The position numbers and the translations under genes were made by a program. A stretch of DNA of 64,000 bases, from NCBI RefSeq assembly GCF_021278985.1, contig NZ_CP082833.1, positions 2,232,001 to 2,296,000 on the forward strand, written 5' to 3'. Source of the stretch: Citrobacter rodentium NBRC 105723 = DSM 16636 (GTDB lineage: Bacteria; Pseudomonadota; Gammaproteobacteria; Enterobacterales; Enterobacteriaceae). Of this stretch, positions 46,553-55,001 are shown one piece after another. Under the pieces are notes generated by a model. It was not told the DNA's origin and searched no databases. It saw only the letters and a program-made list of their open reading frames with translations. Each line of letters opens with the position of its first letter. Position 1 is the stretch's first letter.

Positions 46553-47302
46553 TTACGGGTTGCTATCCCGGCGCTGCAAAATGGTGCCAAGATAATATTT
46601 ATTCCCTTTTAACCAGACGTTACCAAACTCAACGGGCAATCCTCTGGAGAAAAAGACGAGCTGTTCAAGATGCAACACCGGGGCATCGTCAGCGATACCC
46701 AGATAATGGCCCCGTTCTTTCCCGATTAATCTGGCTGCGTAGCGGCTTTCAGAAAAACTTATTTTCCTGGCAGACAGTTTTTCTATTGTGGGAAATAAGT
46801 TTTCGCGGGTGAAATCCACATCAACAATACCGGGACAAAGATCAATATTGATACGGTTTTCAATCAACATGACTTTTTCATCGCCGATAGCGCGAAGGCG
46901 TTCAAGAAATAAAACTTCCTGCCCCTGTTTAATATTCAACTTCTCTGCCACAAAACGATTAGCCGGCTCCAGTCGGGAGGTGATCACGCTGGTGGTAAAG
47001 TTAATCTTCTGGCTGGCCAGCGCTTCGGCGAAAGAGAGCAGCCCCTCGCCCAGCGGATAGGCAACATTTTCTTTCTTCACAAACGTGCCTTTGCCCTGAA
47101 CCTGAACTAACACACCTTCTCTTACCAGCTGGTTAACCGCCTTCTTAACCGTACCGCGACTGACCTCCAGCATATCCATGATCTGATACTCGGAAGGTAT
47201 GCGGTCGTCTTCAACCAGCTCACCGCTATAAATACTTTCCCTTATCCACTCCACTACCTGTTGGTACAGCGGAGTCTGCGAACTTTTACTCAATGCTTTC
47301 AT
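46553..47302 (-). CDS. GntR-family regulator (HutC/UTRA type) of the PTS operon
   Basis: 249 residues from ATG 47302; a GTG three codons upstream is also possible. N-terminal winged HTH: TPLYQQVVEWIRESIYSGEL, SRGTVKKAVNQLVREGVLVQVQGKGTFV. The C-terminal UTRA ligand domain has EVLFLERLRAIGDEKVMLIENRINI. Such proteins usually repress and respond to a phosphosugar. It heads the operon and has a perfect dyad in its upstream region (47325-47340), so autoregulation is likely. Confidence 0.9.
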   Translation of the reverse strand: MKALSKSSQTPLYQQVVEWIRESIYSGELVEDDRIPSEYQIMDMLEVSRGTVKKAVNQLVREGVLVQVQGKGTFVKKENVAYPLGEGLLSFAEALASQKINFTTSVITSRLEPANRFVAEKLNIKQGQEVLFLERLRAIGDEKVMLIENRINIDLCPGIVDVDFTRENLFPTIEKLSARKISFSESRYAARLIGKERGHYLGIADDAPVLHLEQLVFFSRGLPVEFGNVWLKGNKYYLGTILQRRDSNP

Positions 47303-47324
47303 GGCGCGCACCTGAACATTTAGA

Positions 47325-47340
47325 GTTGTCTATGGACAAC
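47325..47340. promoter_or_regulatory. Probable GntR operator
   Basis: Perfect dyad GTTGTC-TATG-GACAAC, 23 bp upstream of the gntR start. A second, related half-site pair CATGTACAACATG follows at 47341-47353, giving two adjacent boxes. HutC-type regulators bind such dyads. Confidence 0.6.
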
Positions 47341-47430
47341 CATGTACAACATGAAACGTATCATAGGGAAATTTATGAAAAGAGGGACGGGAAGGAGTCA
47401 CAGTTTTGGTGTTCAATTCAGGATCACCAT

Positions 47431-47450
47431 ACTGTGATTCATATCACAGT
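47431..47450. promoter_or_regulatory. CRP-cAMP binding site
   Basis: TGTGATTCATATCACA matches the CRP consensus TGTGA-N6-TCACA exactly, and the palindrome extends two bases each side (AC...GT). It lies about 130 bp upstream of gntR, suitable for class I activation of the leftward PTS operon with a promoter near 47360-47390. Confidence 0.85.
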
Positions 47451-47479
47451 AAGGTGCCTGCCAGGGCAGCATACGCTGA

Positions 47480-48949
47480 GTTAAAAATCATCGGGCCTTC
47501 GTCACCACACGCCAGATGAAGATCATCTTTCCCCAGTCCCAGGGACTAACGCGCCAGTATTAAGCCATGCCAAAATTTATTCTGATACGCAACCGTTCCC
47601 TTTTCGCTTTGTGCTATTGCGCAGATATAAAAACAGCGGCGACGGATGAATTGTTACAGGACACCGCTAAGCTGGTCGCTTATTAAATAAGTTCTCCCAG
47701 ACTTTTTTACTATACATTTACTGGCAGTATTATTTTTCCACCCTGAAACCGTTTTGTCGAAACCCCTATTTTGCTGCTGACAGCGGCTAAAGGAGCCGGA
47801 GGGAAATATACCTTCAGTAACGCCAGCAGCGCGTAGCTCACCTTACCCGGCGCGGCATACTGCCCTCCCGACAATAAGACACTGCCAGCAGGATTAACGT
47901 GAGAGCCTGAACAATGGCGGTATTCGACCTGTCATCAATGTTCAAACCGGGAAATTGATTCAGATTCCATCGTATAAACAGGCAAAATGGGGATGAGCAA
48001 CGGAAAGACGAGACTGAATAATAGCCGCTACCTCAGGGATTCCAGCAGAGAAACACGCTTCCCATCATGTCAGTATTACCGAATAATTTTTTACCCCCCA
48101 TAAACAAACCTCTCTCAGAGGCATCGCTTCCCCTTTTAATGTTATTTTACTGCCTGAAATTCTTCCTGAATAACAGGGCATCATTAATTCAACGCCAAAG
48201 AAAACTCATTAAAAGTGTTAAACAATTAAGCCTTCAAATAAACCCGGCAGCGTTTCACATAAGTTTAATTCTTGCCTATATAGATGAAAGCAAGAGGAAA
48301 ATCCTTTGACGCAAACCTGTCCGGAGGCAGGAAAATTCCTATAAGCTAAAACGATGCTAATTAAAACACACCTTGTAACATTTAGGTTTATTAAGAAACA
48401 CTCTGCCTTGTTTAATTTCCGCTTCTCCCCTGGTCACGGGATTATAAGGAGCCTAATAGTATTGAACTATACTACGCCAATGAGATAGTTCTGCCTTCTG
48501 GCATAATCCGGTTGGACAAAGTGATATTTTTAGTCTACTACCGGAGGAGTATGACCTTTCACTACAGGTTATCTCCGGGCCGCTCAAAGCCACTCAGGTT
48601 AAGTACCTCAACAACACGGCGCATCTAATTGTAAATTCTCACAGCCGTTATCATCCCGTGAGGGATATAATTTCAGAGTGATATTTATTGCTAAATCAAT
48701 GTTTATCTCTAATAAAAAGATCAAAAAACACGCACCCCGCCAACAAGCTATTTGTAAAGATATGTATTATTCCTAAAATGCTATTTTAGATTACTTTATG
48801 AAATATAAGGAATTTTCCTGGGCGAAAAATAAAAACGATCATAATCAATGAGTTACGTCAACTTGAATAATCTGTAAAGTTAATTTACCTTCTAAAATAA
48901 TCCTTTTCTCAATTTTGACTGAATATATTTTTGGTGTTTTGGAGTAAAC
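47480..48949. other. Degenerate region with broken coding remnants
   Basis: No intact gene is supported. Visible scraps: a plus-strand 39-codon frame at about 47565 (MPKFILIRNRSLFALCY); a minus-strand open stretch at about 47715-47900 (AGSVLLSGGQYAAPGKVSYALLAL); an 80-codon frame at 48067-48309 (MSVLPNNFLPPINKPLSEAS) without a ribosome site; and a frame at 48455-48681 (ELYYANEIVLPSGIIRLDK, shift, DIFSLLPEEYDLSLQVISGP...HPVRDIISE) with one frameshift. None is recognised. The last 270 bp are AT-rich and carry the promoter of 48950. Confidence 0.4.
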
Positions 48950-49306
48950 ATGAAGTGGACAGTTATCGACACGCTGGCGTGTCCAAGCACAGGGATCGCT
49001 TTCTCCAGCATTGTAAGTATGAAGATGATAAAACTTGTGATCTGGTACGAAGGTGATGTTGTCATTCCGCCAGGGGCGACAATTGTGCCAGCCGGAACAG
49101 GGATCAATATTGATGGTAAATTTTCTGAGCTTAAAGTCTATAACATCACAACTTTTCGTAAATCTGTCTGGCTCGAAATGAAACAGAAAATTACGTGCCC
49201 AGGCAGTGAGGACAGCGAGTCTGAATATTGTCTGTCGCCGATCAGATGTGCGTTAAAAGTTTGCCCTTACGGCAAAAAACAGTATTTAGCTGCCGACATA
49301 GGGTGA
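48950..49306 (+). CDS. Small Cys-containing protein, paralogue of 33583-33930
   Basis: 118 residues; TTTTGGAGTAAAC gives a good GGAG ribosome site before the ATG. It shares with its paralogue 15 kb away CPSTGIAFSS, KLVIWYEGD, a PPGATIVPAGTG turn, ITCPG and a final CALKVCPYGK. At least five Cys are conserved in position. No signal peptide or known domain. A hairpin terminator follows at 49411-49431. Both copies are AT-rich and lie at the outer edges of the two metabolic islands, suggesting a duplicated accessory gene. Function unknown. Confidence 0.65.
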   Translation: MKWTVIDTLACPSTGIAFSSIVSMKMIKLVIWYEGDVVIPPGATIVPAGTGINIDGKFSELKVYNITTFRKSVWLEMKQKITCPGSEDSESEYCLSPIRCALKVCPYGKKQYLAADIG

Positions 49307-49410
49307 TCGTTTTGTGCAAACTTTCGCCATTTGCAACACCTTTCCCGGTTTATCGGACGCTATGCGCCGTTCCGGTTATGCTCTTGCGCATCAGCCCCCC
49401 TGCCAGATAT

Positions 49411-49431
49411 GGTCCCGTAAATTGCGGGACC
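49411..49431 (+). terminator. Hairpin downstream of the small Cys protein
   Basis: GGTCCCG-TAAATTG-CGGGACC is a perfect seven-base stem, about 105 bp after the stop of 48950-49306. The T tract is missing (GGTTAAATAAAA follows), so efficiency is uncertain. Confidence 0.45.
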
Positions 49432-49618
49432 GGTTAAATAAAAAGCGGACAGTTTCTTCGTTGTCAGTTTTCTGACGATCCGGTGCACCTGCGAAAATCG
49501 CGGGCGCAGATCCTCCCGCGACGATCCGTTTCACTTACAGTTTTATCCTAAAGCCGCCGCTTCGTTCTGCTGCCAGGCTTAATAACGTGAATCACTGATA
49601 ACGTTAAGCGAGGATATT

Positions 49619-49975
49619 ATGAAAAAAACAACGATCGCCTTATCTGCTCTTCTGCTGGCTTCCCCGGTCTTTGCCGCAACCACACACGCTACCGATAATG
49701 ATGTTGCCGCGGCGCATGAAAATGCCAATACCGCCAAAGAAAAACTGCATCAGGCGCAAAATCAGGGCGAAGAGCAGCAGCTGAAAGCGAAGCACGCCGC
49801 TGAAGGTTCCAGCAACGACCTGAGCAGCAAAGTGAGCGAAGGCTCTCAGGAAGCCTGGCACAGCACCAAAGAAGGGACGGAGAAAGGCTGGAACGCCACA
49901 AAAGAAGGCGCGGAAAAGGGCTGGAATAAGACCAAAGAAGGCGCCGCTTCCGTTGAGCGGAAAGTCAGCGAGTAA
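49619..49975 (+). CDS. Exported small protein with Lys-Glu-Gly repeats
   Basis: 118 residues; GAGGATATT precedes the ATG. A signal peptide (MKKTTIALSALLLASPVFA, cleavage after AFA-type Ala19) is followed by a very polar helical protein: residues 85-115 repeat STKEGTEKGWNATKEGAEKGWNKTKEGA, an 11-mer pattern like LEA or apolipoprotein helices. Probably periplasmic; perhaps a stress-protection protein. An intrinsic terminator follows. I do not recognise a named homologue. Confidence 0.75.
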   Translation: MKKTTIALSALLLASPVFAATTHATDNDVAAAHENANTAKEKLHQAQNQGEEQQLKAKHAAEGSSNDLSSKVSEGSQEAWHSTKEGTEKGWNATKEGAEKGWNKTKEGAASVERKVSE

Positions 49976-49997
49976 GCATTTATCTCTTCCTGAATAT

Positions 49998-50021
49998 AAA
50001 GCCGCTCTTGCGGCTTTTTTG
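49998..50021 (+). terminator. Rho-independent terminator
   Basis: AAAGCCGC-TCTT-GCGGCTTTTTT, seven-to-eight-base stem and T6, 23 bp after the exported protein's stop. With A residues on the other side it may also stop tctE transcription from the right. Confidence 0.85.
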
Positions 50022-50091
50022 CTTTCAGGCCCGGATTTAAATCCTTTTGCAGAACGAAAGACGCTTACCCCGTCATCCGGCAAAAGGAAGG

Positions 50092-51504
50092 TTACTGCGT
50101 CATAATTAAAAACCGCACCCTCACGCTGAGCCCGCCCAACGCCTCGCTGCGTGAGAGCTGCGGATGCGTGCGGTGCAGGCGCGCGATATCGTTGACCAGC
50201 GCCAGACCGATGCCCGCTCCCGCCTGCTGACCAACGTTGTCAAGGCGGTGAAACGGCAGCAGCGCCTGCGGGATCTGCTGGTCCTCAATCCCCGGCCCGC
50301 TGTCTTCCACTATCAGCGTCACGGCCTCGCCATCCCGTTCGAGCCTTGCCGTTACCGTTCCCTGAGGCGGCGTATATTTCAGCGCATTATCCAGCAGATT
50401 GCCGCACAGCTCGCCAAGCAGCAGCTCATCGCCGGCGATCCATATCGACTCCTGTACGCCCTCATAGCCCAGGTCGATATTTTTACTGCGCGCCTGCGCA
50501 AGGCGAGTAAAACAACTTTCCTGCACCAGCGCAAACAGATTCACGGGTAAAAATTGCCGCTCGCCCTGCTCTTTGCGCTTCACCGCGGAAAGCTGCAACA
50601 GCCGTTCGGTTAACAGAATCGTGTTATCCAGCGTGGCGCTCATCGCCTGTAAACTCTCATACCACTGCTGCGGCTGTCGGCTTGCCAGCGCCACCGCCGC
50701 CTGGGTTTTCAGCACCGCCAGCGGCGTTTTCAGCTGATGGGAGGCATCGGCGCTGAAGCGCTCCTGTCGCGAGATCAACACGCGCAGACGATCGAGATAG
50801 CGGTTAAATGCCACAATCAGCAGACGCGTCTCCGACCACGGCAGCAGTTCCGGCAACGGCGTTAACAGCTCCGGCTCCCGGCGCACCATCAGCGAAGAGA
50901 GCTGACGCATCGGCTTCAGCACCCGGCGCAATAACCAGCCGACCAGCACCAGCGTCAGCAGAACCAGCAGTCCCTGGGAGACCCAAGACGAAAACAGCAG
51001 CTGGCCCGCCAGATAGCGCCGGGACTGGAGCGTTTCGGCGACATAAATTTCCGCCATCCCGACGATGCCGCCCTCATTGACCGGCTGCAGCAGGCGCGCA
51101 ACGCGGATCGCCTGGCCCCGGTACTGGGTGTGATAGAACCACGCCAGCGCCGGATAGAGCTGCGTTCGCGAGGTGGAAGGCGGCATGGCGGGCATGTCGT
51201 CATAGCCGGAGATGACCCGCCCCGCCGGGTCCACCACCTTATAATAGAGCCGGTCGTTCATGTTCAGCTCAAAGCTGTCCAGCACCACCCAGGGGACGTC
51301 CACCGCCAGCCTGCCGTTACGCACCTCCAGCCGTTCCGCCACCGTCCTGGCGGAAGAGAGCAGCGTGCGATCGTAAGCCTGGGTCGCCGCCTGCAGGGCG
51401 CTGACATAGCTGTTGAACGCGGAAAGCCCCCACAGCAACAGCAGCGGCAAGCCTAAAAACAGCAGCAGTTGCAGGTACAGCGACTGCGGTTTAGCCCACC
51501 TCAT
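50092..51504 (-). CDS. tctE: Sensor histidine kinase TctE
   Basis: 470 residues from ATG 51504 (MRWAKPQSLYLQLLLFLG), in line with about 471 in Salmonella; the longer upstream frame lies inside tctD. TM1 at 10-32, a periplasmic sensor loop (about 35-165), TM2 (SWVSQGLLVLLTLVLVGWLL), HAMP, then HisKA with FSADASHQLKTPLAVLKTQA (phospho-His) and HATPase with LLDNALKYTPPQG and VEDSGPGIED. It senses tricarboxylates and phosphorylates TctD. Overlaps tctD by 14 bp. Intact even though its target transporter is damaged. Confidence 0.92.
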   Translation of the reverse strand: MRWAKPQSLYLQLLLFLGLPLLLLWGLSAFNSYVSALQAATQAYDRTLLSSARTVAERLEVRNGRLAVDVPWVVLDSFELNMNDRLYYKVVDPAGRVISGYDDMPAMPPSTSRTQLYPALAWFYHTQYRGQAIRVARLLQPVNEGGIVGMAEIYVAETLQSRRYLAGQLLFSSWVSQGLLVLLTLVLVGWLLRRVLKPMRQLSSLMVRREPELLTPLPELLPWSETRLLIVAFNRYLDRLRVLISRQERFSADASHQLKTPLAVLKTQAAVALASRQPQQWYESLQAMSATLDNTILLTERLLQLSAVKRKEQGERQFLPVNLFALVQESCFTRLAQARSKNIDLGYEGVQESIWIAGDELLLGELCGNLLDNALKYTPPQGTVTARLERDGEAVTLIVEDSGPGIEDQQIPQALLPFHRLDNVGQQAGAGIGLALVNDIARLHRTHPQLSRSEALGGLSVRVRFLIMTQ

Positions 51505-52165
51505 CACTGCGCTCCAGCAGGTAGCCCAGGCCACGCAGCGTCGTGATCCGCACATTGCTGCCGTGCAGTTTTTTGCGCAGGCGATGGATATAGAGCTCGA
51601 TGCTCTCCGGACTCACTTCGTCATTGAGGCTGAATACCTGTTCAAACAGCTGTTGGCGCGAAACCGGGCGCGTCCGGCGGTACATCAACACCGTCAACAG
51701 CGCCAGCTCCCGCGGGGTGAGCGCCAGCGGCTGCTGCTGAAGCAAAAAATAGCCTTCGTCATGAAACGCGAGATCGCCCAGCTGCTGAAGCTCCTGCACC
51801 TGCCCCGCGCTGCGCCGCAGCAGGGCGCGCAGCCGGGCGTCCAGCTCCTCCAGCTCAAAGGGTTTCGGCAGATAGTCATCGGCGCCCGCGTTCAGCCCCT
51901 TTACCCGATCGGCCACCGCGCTGCGCGCGGTCAACAGCAGCACCGGCAGCGTCTGTCCCCGCTTGCGCAGACGCTGTACCACCTCAAGTCCGTCGATGCC
52001 GGGCATATTGATATCCAGCACCGCCAGCGCGTAACTCTCGCTATGCAACAGGTGATCGGCAGCCAGCCCGTCGAACACGCAGTCCACGGCGAATCCGTTC
52101 TGCACCAGCGCTTTTTCCAGCCAGTGAGCCAGCTCACGGTTATCTTCCGCCAATAAGAGACGCAT
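51491..52165 (-). CDS. tctD: Response regulator TctD
   Basis: 224 residues, OmpR/PhoB type: receiver with LLAEDNRELAHWL, phospho-Asp in LAVLDINMPGIDGLE (about residue 51) and LPVLLLTA, YLPKPFEL; C-terminal winged helix with PESIELYIHRLRKKL. It activates tctCBA in Salmonella when citrate or tricarballylate is present. Divergent from tctC; only about 80 bp now separate its start from the tctC remnant, so the regulatory region has been shortened. Confidence 0.92.
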   Translation of the reverse strand: MRLLLAEDNRELAHWLEKALVQNGFAVDCVFDGLAADHLLHSESYALAVLDINMPGIDGLEVVQRLRKRGQTLPVLLLTARSAVADRVKGLNAGADDYLPKPFELEELDARLRALLRRSAGQVQELQQLGDLAFHDEGYFLLQQQPLALTPRELALLTVLMYRRTRPVSRQQLFEQVFSLNDEVSPESIELYIHRLRKKLHGSNVRITTLRGLGYLLERSDEVG

Positions 52166-52243
52166 ATCACATCCTGTAAAGTTTCTGCCGCATTGAAAGG
52201 GAAATGAAAGGTTAATGTTTTAACAATCGCGCAACCGATCCGC

Positions 52244-53032
52244 GTGACCTATATGCCCGGCGGCGTCGGCGCGGTCGCCTATAACGCCATCGTCGCCCAG
52301 CGTCCGGCGGAACCGGGTACGGTGGTCGCTTTCTCCGGCGGCTCGCTGCTGAATCTGTCGCAGGGCAAATTTGGTCGCTACAACGTCAATGACGTGCGCT
52401 GGCTGGCGACGGTCGGCACCGACTACGGAATGATCGCCGTGCGCGCCGACTCGCCGTGGAAGTCGCTGAAAGATCTGCTCACCGCGATGGAAAAAGATCC
52501 CAACAGCGTGGTGATCGGCGCAGGCGCGTCGATCGGCAGCCAGGACTGGATGAAAGCGGCGCTGCTGGCAGAGAAAGCCCGTGTCGACCCGCATAAGATG
52601 CGCTATGTCGCCTTTGAGGGCGGCGGCGAACCGGTTACCGCGCTGATGGGCAACCATGTGCAGGTGGTCTCCGGCGATCTCAGCGAAATGGTGCCGTACC
52701 TGAGCGGCGACAAAATCCGCGTCCTTGCCGTGTTTTCTGAAAACCGCCTGCCGGGACAGTTAGCCAACGTGCCGACCGCCAAAGAGCAGGGCTATGACCT
52801 GGTCTGGCCGATCATCCGCGGCTTCTACGTTGGCCCGAAAGTCAGCGATGCCGAGTATCAGTGGTGGGTGCAGGCGTTCGAAAAGCTCCAGCAGACCGCA
52901 GAATTTAAAAAGCAGCGCGATCTGCGCGGCCTGTTTGAATTCAATATGACCGGCCAGGCACTTGATGAATATGTCAAAAAGCAGGTCGCCGGTTATCGGG
53001 ATCAGGCGAAAGCCTTTGGCCTGGCTAAGTAA
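52244..53032 (+). pseudogene. tctC: tctC, tricarboxylate-binding protein, 5'-truncated
   Basis: The sequence from VTYMPGGVGAVAYNAIVAQR to the end (QAKAFGLAK) is about 262 residues and intact, but family members have about 325 residues. The missing ~63 include the signal peptide and the first substrate-binding strand. Immediately upstream (IAQPIR) the frame closes at a TGA (about 52205) with no ATG, and tctD leader sequence begins; only a GTG at 52244 could start it, with no ribosome site. A deletion of the promoter-proximal tctC end is the simplest reading. Without export the protein cannot feed TctAB. Confidence 0.85.
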
Positions 53033-53046
53033 TCGCGGAGGCCACT

Positions 53047-53478
53047 ATGAGCGATCGTATCTTCGCCGGCATCTGGCTGCTGCTCTGTATCGCCGGGCTG
53101 TTTATCGCCTGGCAAATTCAGAGTGAATACAGCTATGAACCGGTTGGACCACGCCCGTTTCCGCTGGGGATTATCGGGCTGATGGCGCTGTGCGCGCTGA
53201 CAATGCTGCTGCGCCACCCGGACGTGGTCGAGTGGCCGCACCGGCAGGTGCTGCAAAAGCTGTTAACGATGGTGATCGTCCTGCTGATGTACGCCTGGGG
53301 CTTTGAGTGGCTGGGCTTTCCCGTCGCCACCGCGATTCTGACGCTGACGATCGGCATTCTGTTCGGCGCCACCCTGCCAGCGGCGGCAATCTCCGGCGTG
53401 ATACTGGGCGTTGTCCTGTGGTACGCCTTTGACCGCCTGCTTGACGTCACTTTACCGCTCGGCGCCTGGCTGAGTTAG
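53047..53478 (+). CDS. tctB: Tripartite tricarboxylate transporter small membrane subunit TctB
   Basis: 143 residues, four hydrophobic segments: FAGIWLLLCIAGLFIAW, GIIGLMALCALTML, LLTMVIVLLMYAWGFEW and ATAILTLTIGILFGA plus a final ISGVILGVVLWYAF. TctB length in Salmonella is 144. It partners TctA in the inner membrane. 14 bases after tctC; GCGGAGG precedes the ATG. Intact. Confidence 0.92.
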   Translation: MSDRIFAGIWLLLCIAGLFIAWQIQSEYSYEPVGPRPFPLGIIGLMALCALTMLLRHPDVVEWPHRQVLQKLLTMVIVLLMYAWGFEWLGFPVATAILTLTIGILFGATLPAAAISGVILGVVLWYAFDRLLDVTLPLGAWLS

Positions 53479-53483
53479 GAGAA

Positions 53484-55001
53484 ATGATGGATACCTGGAT
53501 ATATCTTTCTCAGGGTTTTGCGGTGGCGATGACCCCGGAAAACCTGCTGATCGCACTGATCGGCTGCTTCGTCGGCACCATCGTCGGCCTGCTGCCGGGG
53601 CTGGGCCCCATCAACGGCGTAGCCATTTTACTGCCGCTGGCGTTCGCCCTGCATCTGCCTGCGGAGTCGGCGCTGATCCTGCTGGCGACCGTCTATATCG
53701 GCTGTGAGTACGGCGGGCGCATCTCATCAATTTTATTGAATGTGCCCGGCGACGCGGCGGCGATCATGACCGCGCTCGACGGCTACCCGATGGCGCAGCA
53801 GGGGCGCGGCGGCGTCGCGCTCTCTATCTCCGCGGTCAGTTCGTTCTTTGGCTCGCTGATCGCCATCGGCGGAATCATTCTGTTCGCGCCGCTGCTGGCG
53901 CAGTGGTCGCTGGCCTTTGGTCCGGCGGAGTATTTTGCGCTGATGGTGTTCGCCATCGCCTGCCTCGGCAGCATGATGGCGCAAAATCCGCTGAAATCGT
54001 TTCTCGCCGCGCTGATCGGCCTGGGGCTTGCCACCGTCGGCGTTGACGCCAACACCGGCGTTTACCGTTTCACCTTCGACAGCGTCCACCTCTCCGACGG
54101 CGTGCAGTTTATCGTGGTAGTCATCGGCCTGTTCTCGGTGTCTGAAATCCTGCTGATGCTGGAGCACACCAGCAGCGGACAAAAGCTGGTGCGTAAGACC
54201 GGACGAATGTTGTTCAACGCCAAAGAGGGTACGCAGTGCATCGGCGCCACCCTGCGCTCATCGGTCATTGGCTTCTTCGTCGGCGTGCTGCCCGGCGCGG
54301 GGGCGACGATTGCCAGCGCCATCACCTACATGACCGAGAAGAAGATCAGCGGCAACAGCGACAGCTTTGGTAAAGGCGATATTCGCGGGGTGGCGGCGCC
54401 GGAAGCGGCGAATAACGCCTCGGCCTGCGGCTCGTTTATCCCGATGCTGACGCTGGGCGTTCCCGGCTCCGGCACCACGGCGGTAATGATGGGCGCACTG
54501 ACGCTGTATAACATCACGCCCGGTCCGGCGATGTTTACCGAACAGCCGGATATCGTCTGGGGGCTTATCGCCGCGCTGCTGATCGCCAACGTGATGCTGC
54601 TGGTGATGAACATTCCGCTGATCGGCCTGTTCACCCGGATGCTGACCATTCCGCTGTGGTTCCTCGTGCCCGCCATCGCCGCCGTCTCCGCGGTCGGCGT
54701 GTATGCGGTGCACAGCACCACCTTCGATCTGGTACTGATGGTGGCGCTCGGCGTGCTGGGCTACATACTGCGCAAAATGCACTTCCCGATGTCGCCGCTG
54801 ATCTTAGGCTTTGTGCTCGGCGAAATGCTGGAGCAGAACCTGCGCCGTGCGCTGTCCATCAGCAACGGCAATATGGCGATTCTGTGGGAAAGCGGCGTCA
54901 CCAGAACCCTGCTGGCCATGGCGATCGCGGTGATTGTTATCCCGCCGCTGTTGCGCATCATCCGTAAGCGCCAGGCTAAGCCGCAGGCTGACGTCGGCTA
55001 A
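53484..55001 (+). CDS. tctA: Tripartite tricarboxylate transporter large membrane subunit TctA
   Basis: 505 residues, about twelve membrane helices. Two copies of the conserved GLLPGLGPxxGxA-type motif: VGLLPGLGPINGVAILLPLA near residue 33 and VGVLPGAGATIASAITYM near 275, with GVAAPEAANNAS. It moves sodium with the tricarboxylate. Five bases after tctB. Convergent with the hydrolase gene, overlapping by four bases (54998-55001). Intact. Confidence 0.93.
   Translation: MMDTWIYLSQGFAVAMTPENLLIALIGCFVGTIVGLLPGLGPINGVAILLPLAFALHLPAESALILLATVYIGCEYGGRISSILLNVPGDAAAIMTALDGYPMAQQGRGGVALSISAVSSFFGSLIAIGGIILFAPLLAQWSLAFGPAEYFALMVFAIACLGSMMAQNPLKSFLAALIGLGLATVGVDANTGVYRFTFDSVHLSDGVQFIVVVIGLFSVSEILLMLEHTSSGQKLVRKTGRMLFNAKEGTQCIGATLRSSVIGFFVGVLPGAGATIASAITYMTEKKISGNSDSFGKGDIRGVAAPEAANNASACGSFIPMLTLGVPGSGTTAVMMGALTLYNITPGPAMFTEQPDIVWGLIAALLIANVMLLVMNIPLIGLFTRMLTIPLWFLVPAIAAVSAVGVYAVHSTTFDLVLMVALGVLGYILRKMHFPMSPLILGFVLGEMLEQNLRRALSISNGNMAILWESGVTRTLLAMAIAVIVIPPLLRIIRKRQAKPQADVG

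Noticed and set aside
48067..48309. 80-codon frame MSVLPNNFLPPINK as a small gene
   Set aside because: No ribosome binding site and surrounded by degenerate sequence.
49640..50083. 147-codon minus-strand frame antisense to the exported Lys-Glu-Gly protein
   Set aside because: The plus-strand gene has a signal peptide, ribosome site and terminator; the antisense frame is a shadow.
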